In this document: positions 53,533 to 62,074 of the stretch, piece by piece | Position numbering within the stretch: position 1 is the first letter of the stretch | Layout of the letters: every line of letters starts with the position of its first letter | Source of the DNA: an uncultured Chitinophaga sp. | GTDB lineage: Bacteria > Bacteroidota > Bacteroidia > Chitinophagales > Chitinophagaceae | Assembly: GCF_946479755.1 (NCBI RefSeq) | Contig: NZ_CAMLHC010000001.1 | Span: 124,001-188,000, forward strand | Direction of reading: 5' to 3' | Length of the DNA stretch: 64,000 bases | Program-made: the position numbers and the translations under genes | The notes under the pieces: generated by a model | The model's database searches: none | Told to the model about the DNA's origin: nothing | What the model saw: the letters and a program-made list of their open reading frames with translations, nothing else

Positions 53533-54534
53533 CTAACCCTGACCATCATATCCCCAGATCATATACAATGCTCCCCAGGTGAACCCGGCCCCGAAAGCGG
53601 CAAGCAGCAGGCGGTCCCCTTTTTTCAGGCGTGACTCGTAATCCCATAGGCAGAGAGGAATTGTACCGGAAGTGGTGTTCCCGTAGCGGTCAACGTTCCG
53701 CATTATTTTTTCATTAGGAAAAGACAGCACTTCCGCCGTGCGGTCAATGATCCGCTGATTAGCCTGATGAGGCACCAGCCAGGTAATGTCCTGTGCTGAC
53801 AGGTCGTTTGTCATCATTGTATTGGTAATGGAATCTGTCAGGCGTAATACTGCATAATCGAAAATGGCTTTGCCGTCCATGTAGAGATAATGTTCCTGGT
53901 TGTTGACCGTGGCTGTAGAGGACGGCCAGCGCGAACCTCCGGCTTTCACATACAGCAGGTCCGCGCCGCTGCCGTCTGTACGAAGAAAGCAGTGCTGTAT
54001 TCCGCTGTCGGGAGGCCCGGGCTCCAGTAATACCCCGCCTCCGCCATCGGCGAAAAGGCAGGAGGTGATACGGTCCTGGCCGCCGATAATGCTGCTCATT
54101 TTATCTGCTCCCAGTACCAGCACGTAGCGGTATATGTTTTGCTCTATATACCGGGAGGCAATATCCAGTGCAGAGAGAAACCCGCTGCACGCGCCGTTGA
54201 TATCGATAGCCCAGGCTTTGCTGGCGCCGATTTCACGGGCAACAATATTGCTGGTGGAAGGCGTGATCATATCCGGCGTGGTCGTGGCCAGTACAATGGC
54301 ATCCAGTTCTGAAGGCTGTATACCGCGTTTACGGCAGATTTCGAGGGCTGCCTGCACGCATATGGCAGAAGTGCCGACGCCTTCCTCCCGGATATACCGC
54401 CGCTCGTTAACGCCAAGATATTTAGGAATCCATCCGGACGGGATATTCATTTTTTGTTCCAACTCTTCGTTGTAAACGATGTGAGGCGGAACGTATCCGC
54501 CGACTGCTGTGACAACCGCATGGTACTTTTTCAT
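53533..54534 (-). CDS. Beta-ketoacyl-ACP synthase III (FabH-like)
   Basis: 333 residues from ATG at 54534 (MKKYHAVVTAVGGYVPPHIV). Catalytic triad visible: Cys116 in DINGACSGFL, His in VPHQANQR (about 254) and Asn in RYGNTTSGT (about 284). The family starts acyl chains by condensing acyl-CoA with malonyl-ACP; related enzymes (DarB type) make alkylresorcinols. It is divergent from a tandem hotdog gene 203 bases away, which also suggests acyl-chain chemistry. Whether it is the housekeeping FabH or a specialised copy cannot be decided; the isolated setting away from plsX or rpmF favours specialised. Confidence 0.94.
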   Translation of the reverse strand: MKKYHAVVTAVGGYVPPHIVYNEELEQKMNIPSGWIPKYLGVNERRYIREEGVGTSAICVQAALEICRKRGIQPSELDAIVLATTTPDMITPSTSNIVAREIGASKAWAIDINGACSGFLSALDIASRYIEQNIYRYVLVLGADKMSSIIGGQDRITSCLFADGGGGVLLEPGPPDSGIQHCFLRTDGSGADLLYVKAGGSRWPSSTATVNNQEHYLYMDGKAIFDYAVLRLTDSITNTMMTNDLSAQDITWLVPHQANQRIIDRTAEVLSFPNEKIMRNVDRYGNTTSGTIPLCLWDYESRLKKGDRLLLAAFGAGFTWGALYMIWGYDGQG

Positions 54535-54737
54535 AGCCAGGTTTTTTAAGATAGTAAAAAGGGGTAACAATGAGTATGTCTAACAAAATGGATAATGGAC
54601 AGTGACTTGTTCAAAGTTATGAACAGCTGCTGAAGTAACATGGCATATTTCAACTGCTGCCTAAAGTGCATGGTGTGGCTGTAGCTTTGTAAGAGGCCTG
54701 TTGTTTCCCTGTTTTTTAATGTCTAATATTTGTAACC

Positions 54738-56183
54738 ATGTCTCCTGAAAAATATCCGTTGTCCGCGCTTGCGCGGGAATTATCCGCTCTCAGAAACAAG
54801 GATAATTATCATCCGGACATGGATGCAGCTGCTGTGTTCAGCCGGTATTCCCCGGGGAGTTTACAGCAGCTGATGCTGGGGATGTCAGAGATCACTGCTT
54901 CCTTTTATGGCTTGCTGCTGCAACAGGCAGTGGCACTGAACGGACCTGCTATGGCGGAAGCGCTTTCCTATTCATTGATATACACGCTGGGCAAAAACAA
55001 AGCCGCGGGAGTAATGGAAGCATATCCGTTACTGGAGCGCGATCCCAGAGGTGTCATCGAAATTATTATCGCTGCCATCTTTACCGCCAGCCCCGAATTT
55101 AATTTCGAGGTCAATAGCTACACGGCGGCTGAAGTAACTTTCACTATCCGCGGAACAGATCGTTATCATCGGATCTGTCGGAAACTGCAAATAACCCATC
55201 TCCTGAAATGGCCGGTGATACTGCCGTTTCTGGAAGGGATACGGGATGTGGCTGCACCGGGGTGGAAGGTTGCAACACTTGCGTCTGCGGTAGATGAAAA
55301 TAGCAATTGTGACTATGTTTTCAGGATATACCAGGAGGCGGTTGTTCCGGCGGGGGACAATCAAACAGGCATGCGGCCTCCCTTTTTCCAGTTGCCCGCT
55401 GCCGCTCCGGTGACCAGGGGAAAATACCTGGAGGTGGACCTGGGGCCTGCAAGTAATTTTCAGGGTGTCCAATTTGTGACAATGATCCGGCAGTGCCTGT
55501 CGGCTGAAGGGTGGAATGCCTGTCGCCTGTACGGTGAAGGGACAGACCAGTATATGCTGGCAGAGCGGTTCAGGTGCATGCGCAGTGGCAACTTTTTGGC
55601 AGATACGTCTTTAAAAGCGGTGCTTTATTCACTGGAAATTAGTAAGAGAAAGCGAAAGAGTGTTATCCGTATTTTGGATGACGCGGGAGATATGGTCTAC
55701 CAGGTGCTTTACGATTACTATATGTGGAATGAAACAGACTTTAAGCGTAAGTTTGCTTCTCTCAAAAGTACTGGAAGACCGGCACCGGGCGAATTGGTGC
55801 CCCTGCCTGTTATCAGTCGTATCTCTTTTGAGAATGCCTGGCATTATAAGTCCCGGTTATCTCCTGTGGATGAAATACATTGCCTCGGCCATTTCGAGGG
55901 GTATCCCTGCGTGCCGGCACTATTCCTGTTCCGGTTATTCCACCTGGAAGCAGAAAAATGGATAAAGGACGTGCTGGGAGAACTGCCGGAAACCAGGCTT
56001 GTGGTAGATAGCGTTGCTGTCCATCCCGGGCGTATTATGCCTGTCGGTGTGCCTTATGACATTACAACCGCCGTGCATCAGCTGTCAGATAATATACTGC
56101 AATTTGTGTATAATGTTACGCAGGTGGATGATCCTGGTACCAGGCTTGGCTGCGTGATATTGGATATTATGTTGCAGCGGTAA
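54738..56183 (+). CDS. Tandem hotdog-fold protein, FabZ-like without the catalytic Glu
   Basis: 481 residues. The N-terminal about 200 residues (helical, LMLGMSEITASFYGLLLQQA) are of unknown fold. The middle (about 230-355) resembles a hotdog half with FRCMRSGNFLADTSLKAVLY and VIRILDDAGDMVYQVLYDYY. The C-terminal part has CLGHFEGYPCVPALFLFRLF, aligning with the FabA/FabZ HFPxxPxxPG motif. The FabZ His is kept, but the Glu 14 residues later is Arg, so dehydration is doubtful; thioesterase or carrier-binding roles are possible. Divergent from KAS III; the intervening region likely holds both promoters. Followed directly by gene debris. Confidence 0.65.
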   Translation: MSPEKYPLSALARELSALRNKDNYHPDMDAAAVFSRYSPGSLQQLMLGMSEITASFYGLLLQQAVALNGPAMAEALSYSLIYTLGKNKAAGVMEAYPLLERDPRGVIEIIIAAIFTASPEFNFEVNSYTAAEVTFTIRGTDRYHRICRKLQITHLLKWPVILPFLEGIRDVAAPGWKVATLASAVDENSNCDYVFRIYQEAVVPAGDNQTGMRPPFFQLPAAAPVTRGKYLEVDLGPASNFQGVQFVTMIRQCLSAEGWNACRLYGEGTDQYMLAERFRCMRSGNFLADTSLKAVLYSLEISKRKRKSVIRILDDAGDMVYQVLYDYYMWNETDFKRKFASLKSTGRPAPGELVPLPVISRISFENAWHYKSRLSPVDEIHCLGHFEGYPCVPALFLFRLFHLEAEKWIKDVLGELPETRLVVDSVAVHPGRIMPVGVPYDITTAVHQLSDNILQFVYNVTQVDDPGTRLGCVILDIMLQR

Positions 56184-56187
56184 GCCA

Positions 56188-56270
56188 GATGTGCATCGGT
56201 TTGATAAGTACGCCCGTCGATGAAACCGTTGATGCGATGGGCGAGCTGGTGAAGGAAGGAAAAGTGAGGC
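56188..56270 (+). pseudogene. Aldo/keto reductase fragment
   Basis: Begins five bases after the hotdog stop. In one frame it reads DVHRFDK, then after a one- or two-base shift near 56109 plus 100 (about 56209) TPVDETVDAMGELVKEGKVR, which matches the conserved aldo/keto reductase stretch (HRxDxxTPxEETVxAMxELVKEGKVR) but nothing before or after. About 27 residues of a protein of about 320 remain. Confidence 0.7.
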
Positions 56271-56274
56271 AAAT

Positions 56275-56428
56275 GAGCCAGCGCATCTGCGATATTACTC
56301 ACCTCCAGCCGTTTGAATATCCGGCGTCGGTAGTATTTGATGGTGTCCGGCGCTACGAATACATTTTCGACAATCTGGTTTATGGAGAGCCCCTGTGCGT
56401 ACATACGCACATCTAGAGCAAAAATTAC
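56275..56428 (-). pseudogene. Truncated LuxR-type HTH remnant
   Basis: Minus-strand reading gives MYAQGLSINQIVENVFVAPD, then TIKYYRRRIFKRLEVSNIAD and ALAHL, which is helix 2 to 4 of a LuxR/GerE DNA-binding domain. The first helix with its start codon is missing, and an in-frame stop lies at 56429-56431. Beyond ALAHL the frame continues only as the antisense of the aldo/keto reductase fragment. No sensor part exists nearby. It is best seen as a remnant, not an active gene. Confidence 0.7.
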
Positions 56429-56431
56429 CTA

Positions 56432-56467
56432 AAAAAATGCAGATATCTTTCCCTGAAAGATATCTGC
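56432..56467 (-). terminator. Terminator of the beta-propeller gene
   Basis: Perfect 12-bp stem (56439-56450 with 56456-56467), five-base loop, followed on the minus strand by seven T. It lies 15 bases after the stop at 56483. Confidence 0.9.
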
Positions 56468-56482
56468 AGATGATCATCCTGT

Positions 56483-59326
56483 CTACATGCTCAGAAAGGA
56501 GGAGGGGAAGATACCGAATGCGATTTTATGCTGTTGATCGCCTTTCAGGCTTGTGTCCGGATTGATCACCGCGAAAATTTGCACAGAAGTCTGTGTGTCG
56601 GTGGTGGGGGTAGGTAGTACCTGCGAAAAGAAGGCGCTTCCCATGTTCCGGATACCGATTGGCTGAATAGAATTATTTCCAAGGAGAACAGCGCCTGCCG
56701 TTCTGGGGTCTCCCTGATAAATGGCTACATTAATCACGTCTGTTTCCGCCAGTGTATCGTTATGCACCGTTACCGTTACATCCATCATATCCTGATTATC
56801 CTTGTTGACGGTGAAGTTCAGGTCCCTGGTGTATTCCGTATAGTCGAATGCCAAAGGTTGTTTCACTGCCGGTGTATTTTCCCAGGGCATATGAAAAGAA
56901 GGATTGGGTGTATTAAACTGCTGAAAGGCGCTACTTGTATCAGGGATAGTGATGAGGTAGTCCATTTTTAAATAACCTCCGGGCTGCGACCAATATACAT
57001 AGGGCTGTATGTTATAAGCCATCGCTTGTATTTTCGGCGGATCAATTACAGTGTTGGGCAGAAGTTGTATCTGGATACTTGTACTCTTCGTAAATTCTAC
57101 GGAGTACACGGAAGTTTTACTTTGAGTATAGGTGTCCCGGGTTTCATAATTGATACCAAAACTGAAACCCTCGATGAAGTCAGGTGGAATGTTACCGGAA
57201 ATACCATTACTGATGTTTAAATCCTGTGAGGAGCTTTGTTCGAAGGAAGTATTCTGATTGGTAGAATAATTGATCGAAAAACTTTCCTGCAGTCCCGTTG
57301 TAGTAAATTCTACATTACTGAGGTTGCCATTGTTTGTATTGAAATCTGTAGGCGGGTACATGGAATAGGAGAGCATGTTGCCCGGCAGATGCCTGGGATT
57401 ATAAAAGGAGTTAAGATCCATGCCGGATGAAGTTTTGATGGTGCCACCGCTGTTTTGGGGGAAAATAACCAAAAGATATCCTTGTACAGTCCCCGTTTTA
57501 CTATATACCGGGTATTCCCAGGCATAAAGCGTATTAACGTTGAGCAACAGAATATCCTCGTTATCATTAGATGTCACATTCAAATTCTGGAATAGCTCGG
57601 TGAAAGCTTCTGTAGATTTTGAGAACCCCTGACCATAGGTGTTCACCATGGAATGATTCAGGCCTGTTATTAAAGTTCCCAGATTTACATTTAACGAATC
57701 GGAAGTAGTAAAGGTTCGCTGTGTACGCAGGCCCAGAGAGGTTTCCTTTGATTTAGACTGATCGAATGAAGTCTGTGTACTGAACCCTGCATCTTTCAGC
57801 CCATCGGATAGTGGCAGCCCATTCACAACGGCGATAACCGATTGTACTTCTTCGAAAGTATAATTTTTTGGTTTCCCCACCCGGATACTTTCTCCACTGA
57901 AATCACCCAGGCAAAGGCCTATATTAATATTTAACTGCTTAGTGCTGCTATAGGCGAGCTCCTGTGAATACAGACCGGCTAGTTGTCCCGGCTGCTGCGC
58001 ATTGGCGTAGGTAGGAGAGAACTGAAGACTAGGATCTACCTGAATGACACCAAAACTGGTGCGGGCATAGCCATCTTGTCCAAAGAAATTATTATCCGTA
58101 CCCATAGCCGCGATTACGATGCCGGTTCCCACATTGCCAGACAGGTTACCGATACTGAGCTTAAAATCTATATTTACAAAGTTAAAACTGTCATCTCCAT
58201 AAATATAAGCAACAGATGGTGTTCCTAATGTCAGTGACTGATTAAAGCTGAAAACACGTAATGCCATATGGTAGGGTACCTGGTCTGTCGATTCCACTGT
58301 GCCCACCACAAGTTCTTCCACGCCATCATTATTCAGGTCGCCGGTAGTCAGCCGGTTTAATGCAAACTGAGAAGGATAGGAATTGCTGGCGGTTTCATTA
58401 AACGTATTGTTGGTGGTATCGTATGACCACATTTTTAGCTGCATGGAGTTTCCATCGAGTGACCAGGAAGTGGCCAATCCATCCTGTATGGACTGACCCA
58501 GGAATGATCCTGCCGCGAGGTTTACACATGTATTAGTTCCTCCATAGGTTCCAGCGGAAACATTGCTGACAATTTGTAAACTATTGCCGGTAAAGCTATA
58601 CAACGTCAGATGCAGGTTATTGCCGTTAGTATCCGGCTCGCATTGATGCAATATGGCCAGCTCATTATTTCCCTGACCTGTAAATACACCGGTTGCTATA
58701 CTGAATAACCCTTCGCCGGCAATGCCGGGTCCCTGGAGAAGTACGGGAGACTGTGGGGTAAGGTCTTCCGCGAAGGTGGAGATCCAAAGTTGTATTATTC
58801 CCTGAGGATCCACCCAAGACACTATCAGGCTGGCCTGTGGACCGGGCTGAAAATAGCCAGCCCATACGCTGGTATTATTTGTCTGGCCAAGATTCAGGGC
58901 AGCGGTAGGGCTGAAGGTTGTTATGGCTGCGTCAGTGGAAATTATCTGTAAGTAGAGTTGTTGATTATCCTGTATATAAACGACTGCTGTTTCGGCTTTT
59001 CCATCTCCATTAAAATCTGCAGCAGTCATGGCAACTGTTTTGCCGGGATTTTGATCTCCCATAAACAGGCTGGTGCCAGCGGATACATTAACAGCTGTTT
59101 CCTGACCATCTGCATTTTCTCCGGGTGCAGTGGTCAGAGCGGTGAGCATTACCTGGTTATTGGCGCCTTCAAAAGCGGCCATGATATTGTCTGTCTGAAC
59201 AATGGTGTAATTGCCCATCAGCGGGTCTGTAAGCTGTTCATCTGATAAAAGCTGATCTATCCGCCGGTTTTTACTTACCAGGCCGGGTTTATGTTTTAAT
59301 ATTTTAGTGGCTGTTTCCATGAGCAT
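56483..59326 (-). CDS. Large FG-GAP/VCBS beta-propeller protein with Ser/Thr-rich strand-forming C-terminus
   Basis: 947 residues from ATG at 59326; ATG at 59320 is also possible. No signal peptide. Residues about 60-475 form FG-GAP-type propeller blades, with calcium-type loops DFNGDGKAE (about 104) and DLNNDGVEE (about 330). Beyond 485 the protein becomes rich in Ser, Thr and Asn with alternating patterns at about 515-580 (RTQRTFTTSDSLNVNLGTL) and 680-780 (SFSINYSTNQNTSFEQSSSQ and KTSVYSVEFTKSTSIQIQLL), which look like amphipathic hairpins of the kind found in beta pore formers. This is an impression, not a domain hit. Third and last gene of a minus-strand cassette, after a hairpin-bearing gap of 83 bases. 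Confidence 0.72.
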   Translation of the reverse strand: MLMETATKILKHKPGLVSKNRRIDQLLSDEQLTDPLMGNYTIVQTDNIMAAFEGANNQVMLTALTTAPGENADGQETAVNVSAGTSLFMGDQNPGKTVAMTAADFNGDGKAETAVVYIQDNQQLYLQIISTDAAITTFSPTAALNLGQTNNTSVWAGYFQPGPQASLIVSWVDPQGIIQLWISTFAEDLTPQSPVLLQGPGIAGEGLFSIATGVFTGQGNNELAILHQCEPDTNGNNLHLTLYSFTGNSLQIVSNVSAGTYGGTNTCVNLAAGSFLGQSIQDGLATSWSLDGNSMQLKMWSYDTTNNTFNETASNSYPSQFALNRLTTGDLNNDGVEELVVGTVESTDQVPYHMALRVFSFNQSLTLGTPSVAYIYGDDSFNFVNIDFKLSIGNLSGNVGTGIVIAAMGTDNNFFGQDGYARTSFGVIQVDPSLQFSPTYANAQQPGQLAGLYSQELAYSSTKQLNINIGLCLGDFSGESIRVGKPKNYTFEEVQSVIAVVNGLPLSDGLKDAGFSTQTSFDQSKSKETSLGLRTQRTFTTSDSLNVNLGTLITGLNHSMVNTYGQGFSKSTEAFTELFQNLNVTSNDNEDILLLNVNTLYAWEYPVYSKTGTVQGYLLVIFPQNSGGTIKTSSGMDLNSFYNPRHLPGNMLSYSMYPPTDFNTNNGNLSNVEFTTTGLQESFSINYSTNQNTSFEQSSSQDLNISNGISGNIPPDFIEGFSFGINYETRDTYTQSKTSVYSVEFTKSTSIQIQLLPNTVIDPPKIQAMAYNIQPYVYWSQPGGYLKMDYLITIPDTSSAFQQFNTPNPSFHMPWENTPAVKQPLAFDYTEYTRDLNFTVNKDNQDMMDVTVTVHNDTLAETDVINVAIYQGDPRTAGAVLLGNNSIQPIGIRNMGSAFFSQVLPTPTTDTQTSVQIFAVINPDTSLKGDQQHKIAFGIFPSSFLSM

Positions 59327-59345
59327 GTATTTTAAATAAAGTGTA

Positions 59346-59375
59346 AGTATCCCGCTCACTGGTAAGCGGGATACT
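59346..59375 (-). other. Intercistronic hairpin before the beta-propeller gene
   Basis: Perfect 11-bp inverted repeat (59346-59356 with 59365-59375), eight-base loop, between the 76-residue gene and the propeller gene. The T content after it on the minus strand is weak, so partial termination or RNA stabilisation is likelier than full stop. Confidence 0.7.
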
Positions 59376-59409
59376 GTTGGAAGGGAATTGTTAGGCGGTG
59401 GAATTTTGC

Positions 59410-59640
59410 CTATGCTGGTTCAACATTCAAGGCAGTTGTATCTATATTATATAGAGTGGCACCGTTACCGTCTAAGGGTACACGTTGCACCTGGTAAGGA
59501 TTTAACGTCGTTATTCTTTCTGCCCCATTGGCAAAGACGATGCGGAATCTGCCTGGTCCGGCATGGTCTACTACCTGGACAATAATAGTGTCTTCTCCGG
59601 GTGGGATGGCAAAGTGCCCCCCTGGTTGAACTTCTGGCAT
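59410..59640 (-). CDS. Small unknown protein of the propeller cassette
   Basis: 76 residues, MPEVQPGGHFAIPPGEDTII at the start, no signal peptide. It appears as one small beta domain (QVVDHAGPGRFRIVFANGAE, then LNPYQVQRVPLDGNGATLYN). The HFAIPPGEDTI and strand pattern is reminiscent of small immunoglobulin-like or carbohydrate-binding modules. No family recognised. It lies 28 bases after the 189-residue gene and 83 before the large propeller gene, so the three are read as one unit. Confidence 0.7.
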   Translation of the reverse strand: MPEVQPGGHFAIPPGEDTIIVQVVDHAGPGRFRIVFANGAERITTLNPYQVQRVPLDGNGATLYNIDTTALNVEPA

Positions 59641-59668
59641 AATAATCAGATTTTTAAAGATTTAAAAA

Positions 59669-60238
59669 TTACCACTGCATGGTATTGTTGACTTTACCAA
59701 TAAAAGTTTGGAAGATGGGTGAAGACTGCTGATCATTTATCACAGCAGCAAGTACCTGTTGTGTTTCCTGCTCGGATGAACAGAAATGATCAATCTGTAT
59801 TATTTTTAATACAGAAGTTGGATTGTCGCCGGAAGGATAGGCAATTAACTGTGTGTTACTATTCAGTAGTGCCCAAACTGCGTTACTGGTGGTGCTGAAA
59901 AGATAATATGGCGAAGTACTGGGGCCTGTTTTGCTGGAGTCCCAGCCACTCTGAAATTGAAGCCAGAAGGAGGTGCCGTTTGCCTGATTCTGCGCTCTGG
60001 CCATAATCCATAGCGTTTGAGTGGTATCCCCCAGTGAATAGTGTACATCGGCGCCATCATCGCCCGGATTCTTGGTGGAGAAAAAGGGTTCAGCCCATTC
60101 CACATAATAGCTGGAGGATTGAATACCGTTAATGGTTTGGGGTGGTGACCAGTCATTCATCTGGTATTCATGTTGAGAAGATTGCGTCAGTGCCAGAGGG
60201 GTAGCATTGTAAATTTTCAAAGTGGTTCCTTGTCCCAT
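59669..60238 (-). CDS. Beta-rich unknown protein, weakly aegerolysin/crystal-toxin-like
   Basis: 189 residues from ATG at 60238 (MGQGTTLKIYNATPLALTQS); an upstream in-frame codon would add a basic leader, but the ATG fits the domain start. No signal peptide. The first about 100 residues (TLKIYNATPLALTQSSQHEY, then SSSYYVEWAEPFF and DGADVHYSLGDTTQTLWIMA) resemble the beta-sandwich of membrane-active aegerolysins and small crystal toxins, which also open with a strand and a late aromatic patch; this is a loose resemblance. The last part is helical (EQETQQVLAAVINDQQSS). First gene of the cassette, so it may pair with the large propeller protein. Confidence 0.55.
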   Translation of the reverse strand: MGQGTTLKIYNATPLALTQSSQHEYQMNDWSPPQTINGIQSSSYYVEWAEPFFSTKNPGDDGADVHYSLGDTTQTLWIMARAQNQANGTSFWLQFQSGWDSSKTGPSTSPYYLFSTTSNAVWALLNSNTQLIAYPSGDNPTSVLKIIQIDHFCSSEQETQQVLAAVINDQQSSPIFQTFIGKVNNTMQW

Positions 60239-60621
60239 AAAATCAAATTTTGATGTGAAGAATTGTAGTATGCGTTGTTGCAACTGATACAAAATTGGGA
60301 CTTCCGCGTTTCGTGGGAAAGGTGAAAAACAGCTTTTCGGCAGGGTATTTTCAGGGGGGGAAAGCGGATAATAAGTTGAAATATTTCCCGCTATGATTTT
60401 GATTAATGATATTTTACTTGGTTAATATAGGATGTGCATCAATGGTTTTCTACCTTTCTAAGGCAGATGACGGCGCTAAATGTTAGGACCTCAGTGTTGA
60501 AGTGATAGACAGATGTTTGGGTTTGTAGCCCCAAGTTCAATCAGAGCACGAGATCATATCAGGCTGACCCCGTCCTTCTAAACAGTGTTTTTCCTATATA
60601 GGAAAAGCCTGTTTATAGTAT
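60239..60621. other. Intergenic region with long palindrome downstream of the response regulator
   Basis: About 380 bases without a gene. A two-tier palindrome lies at 60579-60615: outer TAAACAG/CTGTTTA and inner TTTTCCTATATAGGAAAA (60589-60606). On the minus strand it directly follows the response regulator stop, with no T run afterwards. The rest shows no repeat or reading frame of note. Confidence 0.6.
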
Positions 60622-61278
60622 TCACTTTATGGTAAACAACTCATGTCTGATGGCAAAGAGGGCAAGCCCGGTCCTTGACTTAATATCAAATTTCTGGAAC
60701 AGTTCCTGGCGGTAGTTATCGATTGTATGTGGGCTGAGATTCATCTGGTCCGCAATTTCCTTATAGGTAAGCTCTAAGCAGCATAACTGCAGGAAGCGGA
60801 TCTCATTCTGGTTCAATTGCTCCAGCGGCGTGGGTGCGGTGGAATGGCCCTGTATGTTCCGCAGTAGCTTTACGGATACTTGCTCATTCAGGTAAAAACC
60901 CTGTTCGTGGATGGTGATGACAGCTTTTACAAGGTCGCTCGTCCTGGATTCTTTCAGCAGGTAACCACCAGCACCGTTCTTTAGCATCTTTATCACGGGG
61001 GGATCATCTTCAAACATGCTGAGGGCCAGCACATGTATTTCCGGGTAGTGTTGCTTTACCCAGAGAGTGGCTTCATAGCCGTCCATGAGCGGCATTTTGA
61101 TGTCCATGAGGATCACCTGTGGCAGTGTGCCTGCGGCGATCTTATGTTTCATCTCTTCTCCGTTGGCAGCATCAAATACAACGGCTACCTCCGGGAACTC
61201 TGTCAGCAGGCTGATAAGTCCCTGGCGAAACAAGGTATGGTCGTCAACGATAGCAATGGGTATGGGTGTCTGTTGCAT
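60622..61278 (-). CDS. NarL/LuxR-type response regulator
   Basis: 218 residues from ATG at 61278. The receiver domain has the acidic pair (IVDDHTLFRQG, residues 10-20), the phosphate-accepting Asp59 in VILMDIKMPLMDG, Ser in LALSMFEDD and Lys in YLLKES. The C-terminal HTH at about 155-215 is LuxR type (ELTYKEIADQMNLSPHTIDN). It should be phosphorylated by the kinase encoded 10 bases upstream. Target genes are unknown; the palindrome downstream and the cassette at 56.5-60.2 kb are candidates only by nearness. Confidence 0.94.
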   Translation of the reverse strand: MQQTPIPIAIVDDHTLFRQGLISLLTEFPEVAVVFDAANGEEMKHKIAAGTLPQVILMDIKMPLMDGYEATLWVKQHYPEIHVLALSMFEDDPPVIKMLKNGAGGYLLKESRTSDLVKAVITIHEQGFYLNEQVSVKLLRNIQGHSTAPTPLEQLNQNEIRFLQLCCLELTYKEIADQMNLSPHTIDNYRQELFQKFDIKSRTGLALFAIRHELFTIK

Positions 61279-61288
61279 AAGTGAATAA

Positions 61289-62074
61289 TTAATAAGGGAC
61301 TGAGATAGTAGTGGTGGCACCGATTCCGGGCTGTGTTACAATAGATACGTGACCGCCAATGATGCCTGCCCTTTTGTACAGGTGCTGCAGCCCCATGCCT
61401 TTGTATAGCTTCATGGTCTCATTGAGGTCAAATCCGATACCGTTGTCGCTTACGGTCAGGGTAAGCGTGTTTGCTGCAAAGGTAAGATCTGTCTTTATTT
61501 CGCTGGCCTTTGAATGACGCACGGTGTTATTGAGAATTTCCTGGAACAACCGGAAGATAATGATCTCTTTGTCGGATGCCGCAGGTAGCGTATGGGCGTT
61601 ATTGTTAAAAATGATGGTGAATACCTGTGAATGTTCCAGCCATTCCAACTCAAAACTGATAGCGGCGGCTAGTCCTCTACTGATCAGCTCTTCGCCATGA
61701 AGCAGCCGCGAAAGGGTGCGTATCTCTTTGAGCGCTCTTTTAGCCAGTTCCTCTGCAGCGGTCACCTTCTCTGTTGTCTTTTCAATATTGTTGGTATTTA
61801 CAGCGCTCAGTGTGATAATGGTCAGGCCCAGCAGCTGCCCTATGTTATCATGCAGATCGTGGGCGATGGTTTTAAGCGTTTGTTCCTGCACTTCCATCTG
61901 CGATCTCAATAACTCATTTTCAAACGACTGTTTCAGTATGACCGTTTCCTCCGTGTGTTTCTTTTTGCGCCGGTTATACAGGCTGATGTAAAAAATAAGA
62001 AACAACGGTGCGATCAGAAAGATGAAGGTCACTACTCCGATCAGGGGGACAATATCCTTTGGCGGTATCTGCAT
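61289..62074 (-). CDS. Sensor histidine kinase, HisKA_3 type
   Basis: 261 residues. One N-terminal span at about 8-31 (IVPLIGVVTFIFLIAPLFLI), then a coiled-coil, the dimerisation domain with phospho-accepting His75 (AHDLHDNIGQLLG) and an HATPase domain with ILNNTVRHSKAS (N box), SDNGIGFD (G1) and GMGLQHLYKRA. Size and plan are like the many short kinases of this group that pair with LuxR regulators. The sensor region is tiny, so the signal may come through the overlapping seven-span protein upstream, whose last 34 bases overlap this gene. Active residues look complete. Confidence 0.93.
   Translation of the reverse strand: MQIPPKDIVPLIGVVTFIFLIAPLFLIFYISLYNRRKKKHTEETVILKQSFENELLRSQMEVQEQTLKTIAHDLHDNIGQLLGLTIITLSAVNTNNIEKTTEKVTAAEELAKRALKEIRTLSRLLHGEELISRGLAAAISFELEWLEHSQVFTIIFNNNAHTLPAASDKEIIIFRLFQEILNNTVRHSKASEIKTDLTFAANTLTLTVSDNGIGFDLNETMKLYKGMGLQHLYKRAGIIGGHVSIVTQPGIGATTTISVPY

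Noticed and set aside
56483..59326. MACPF/perforin reading of the propeller protein because of NTYGQGFSKS
   Set aside because: The MACPF signature needs a different spacing and a Gly-Gly pair; only a loose likeness is present.
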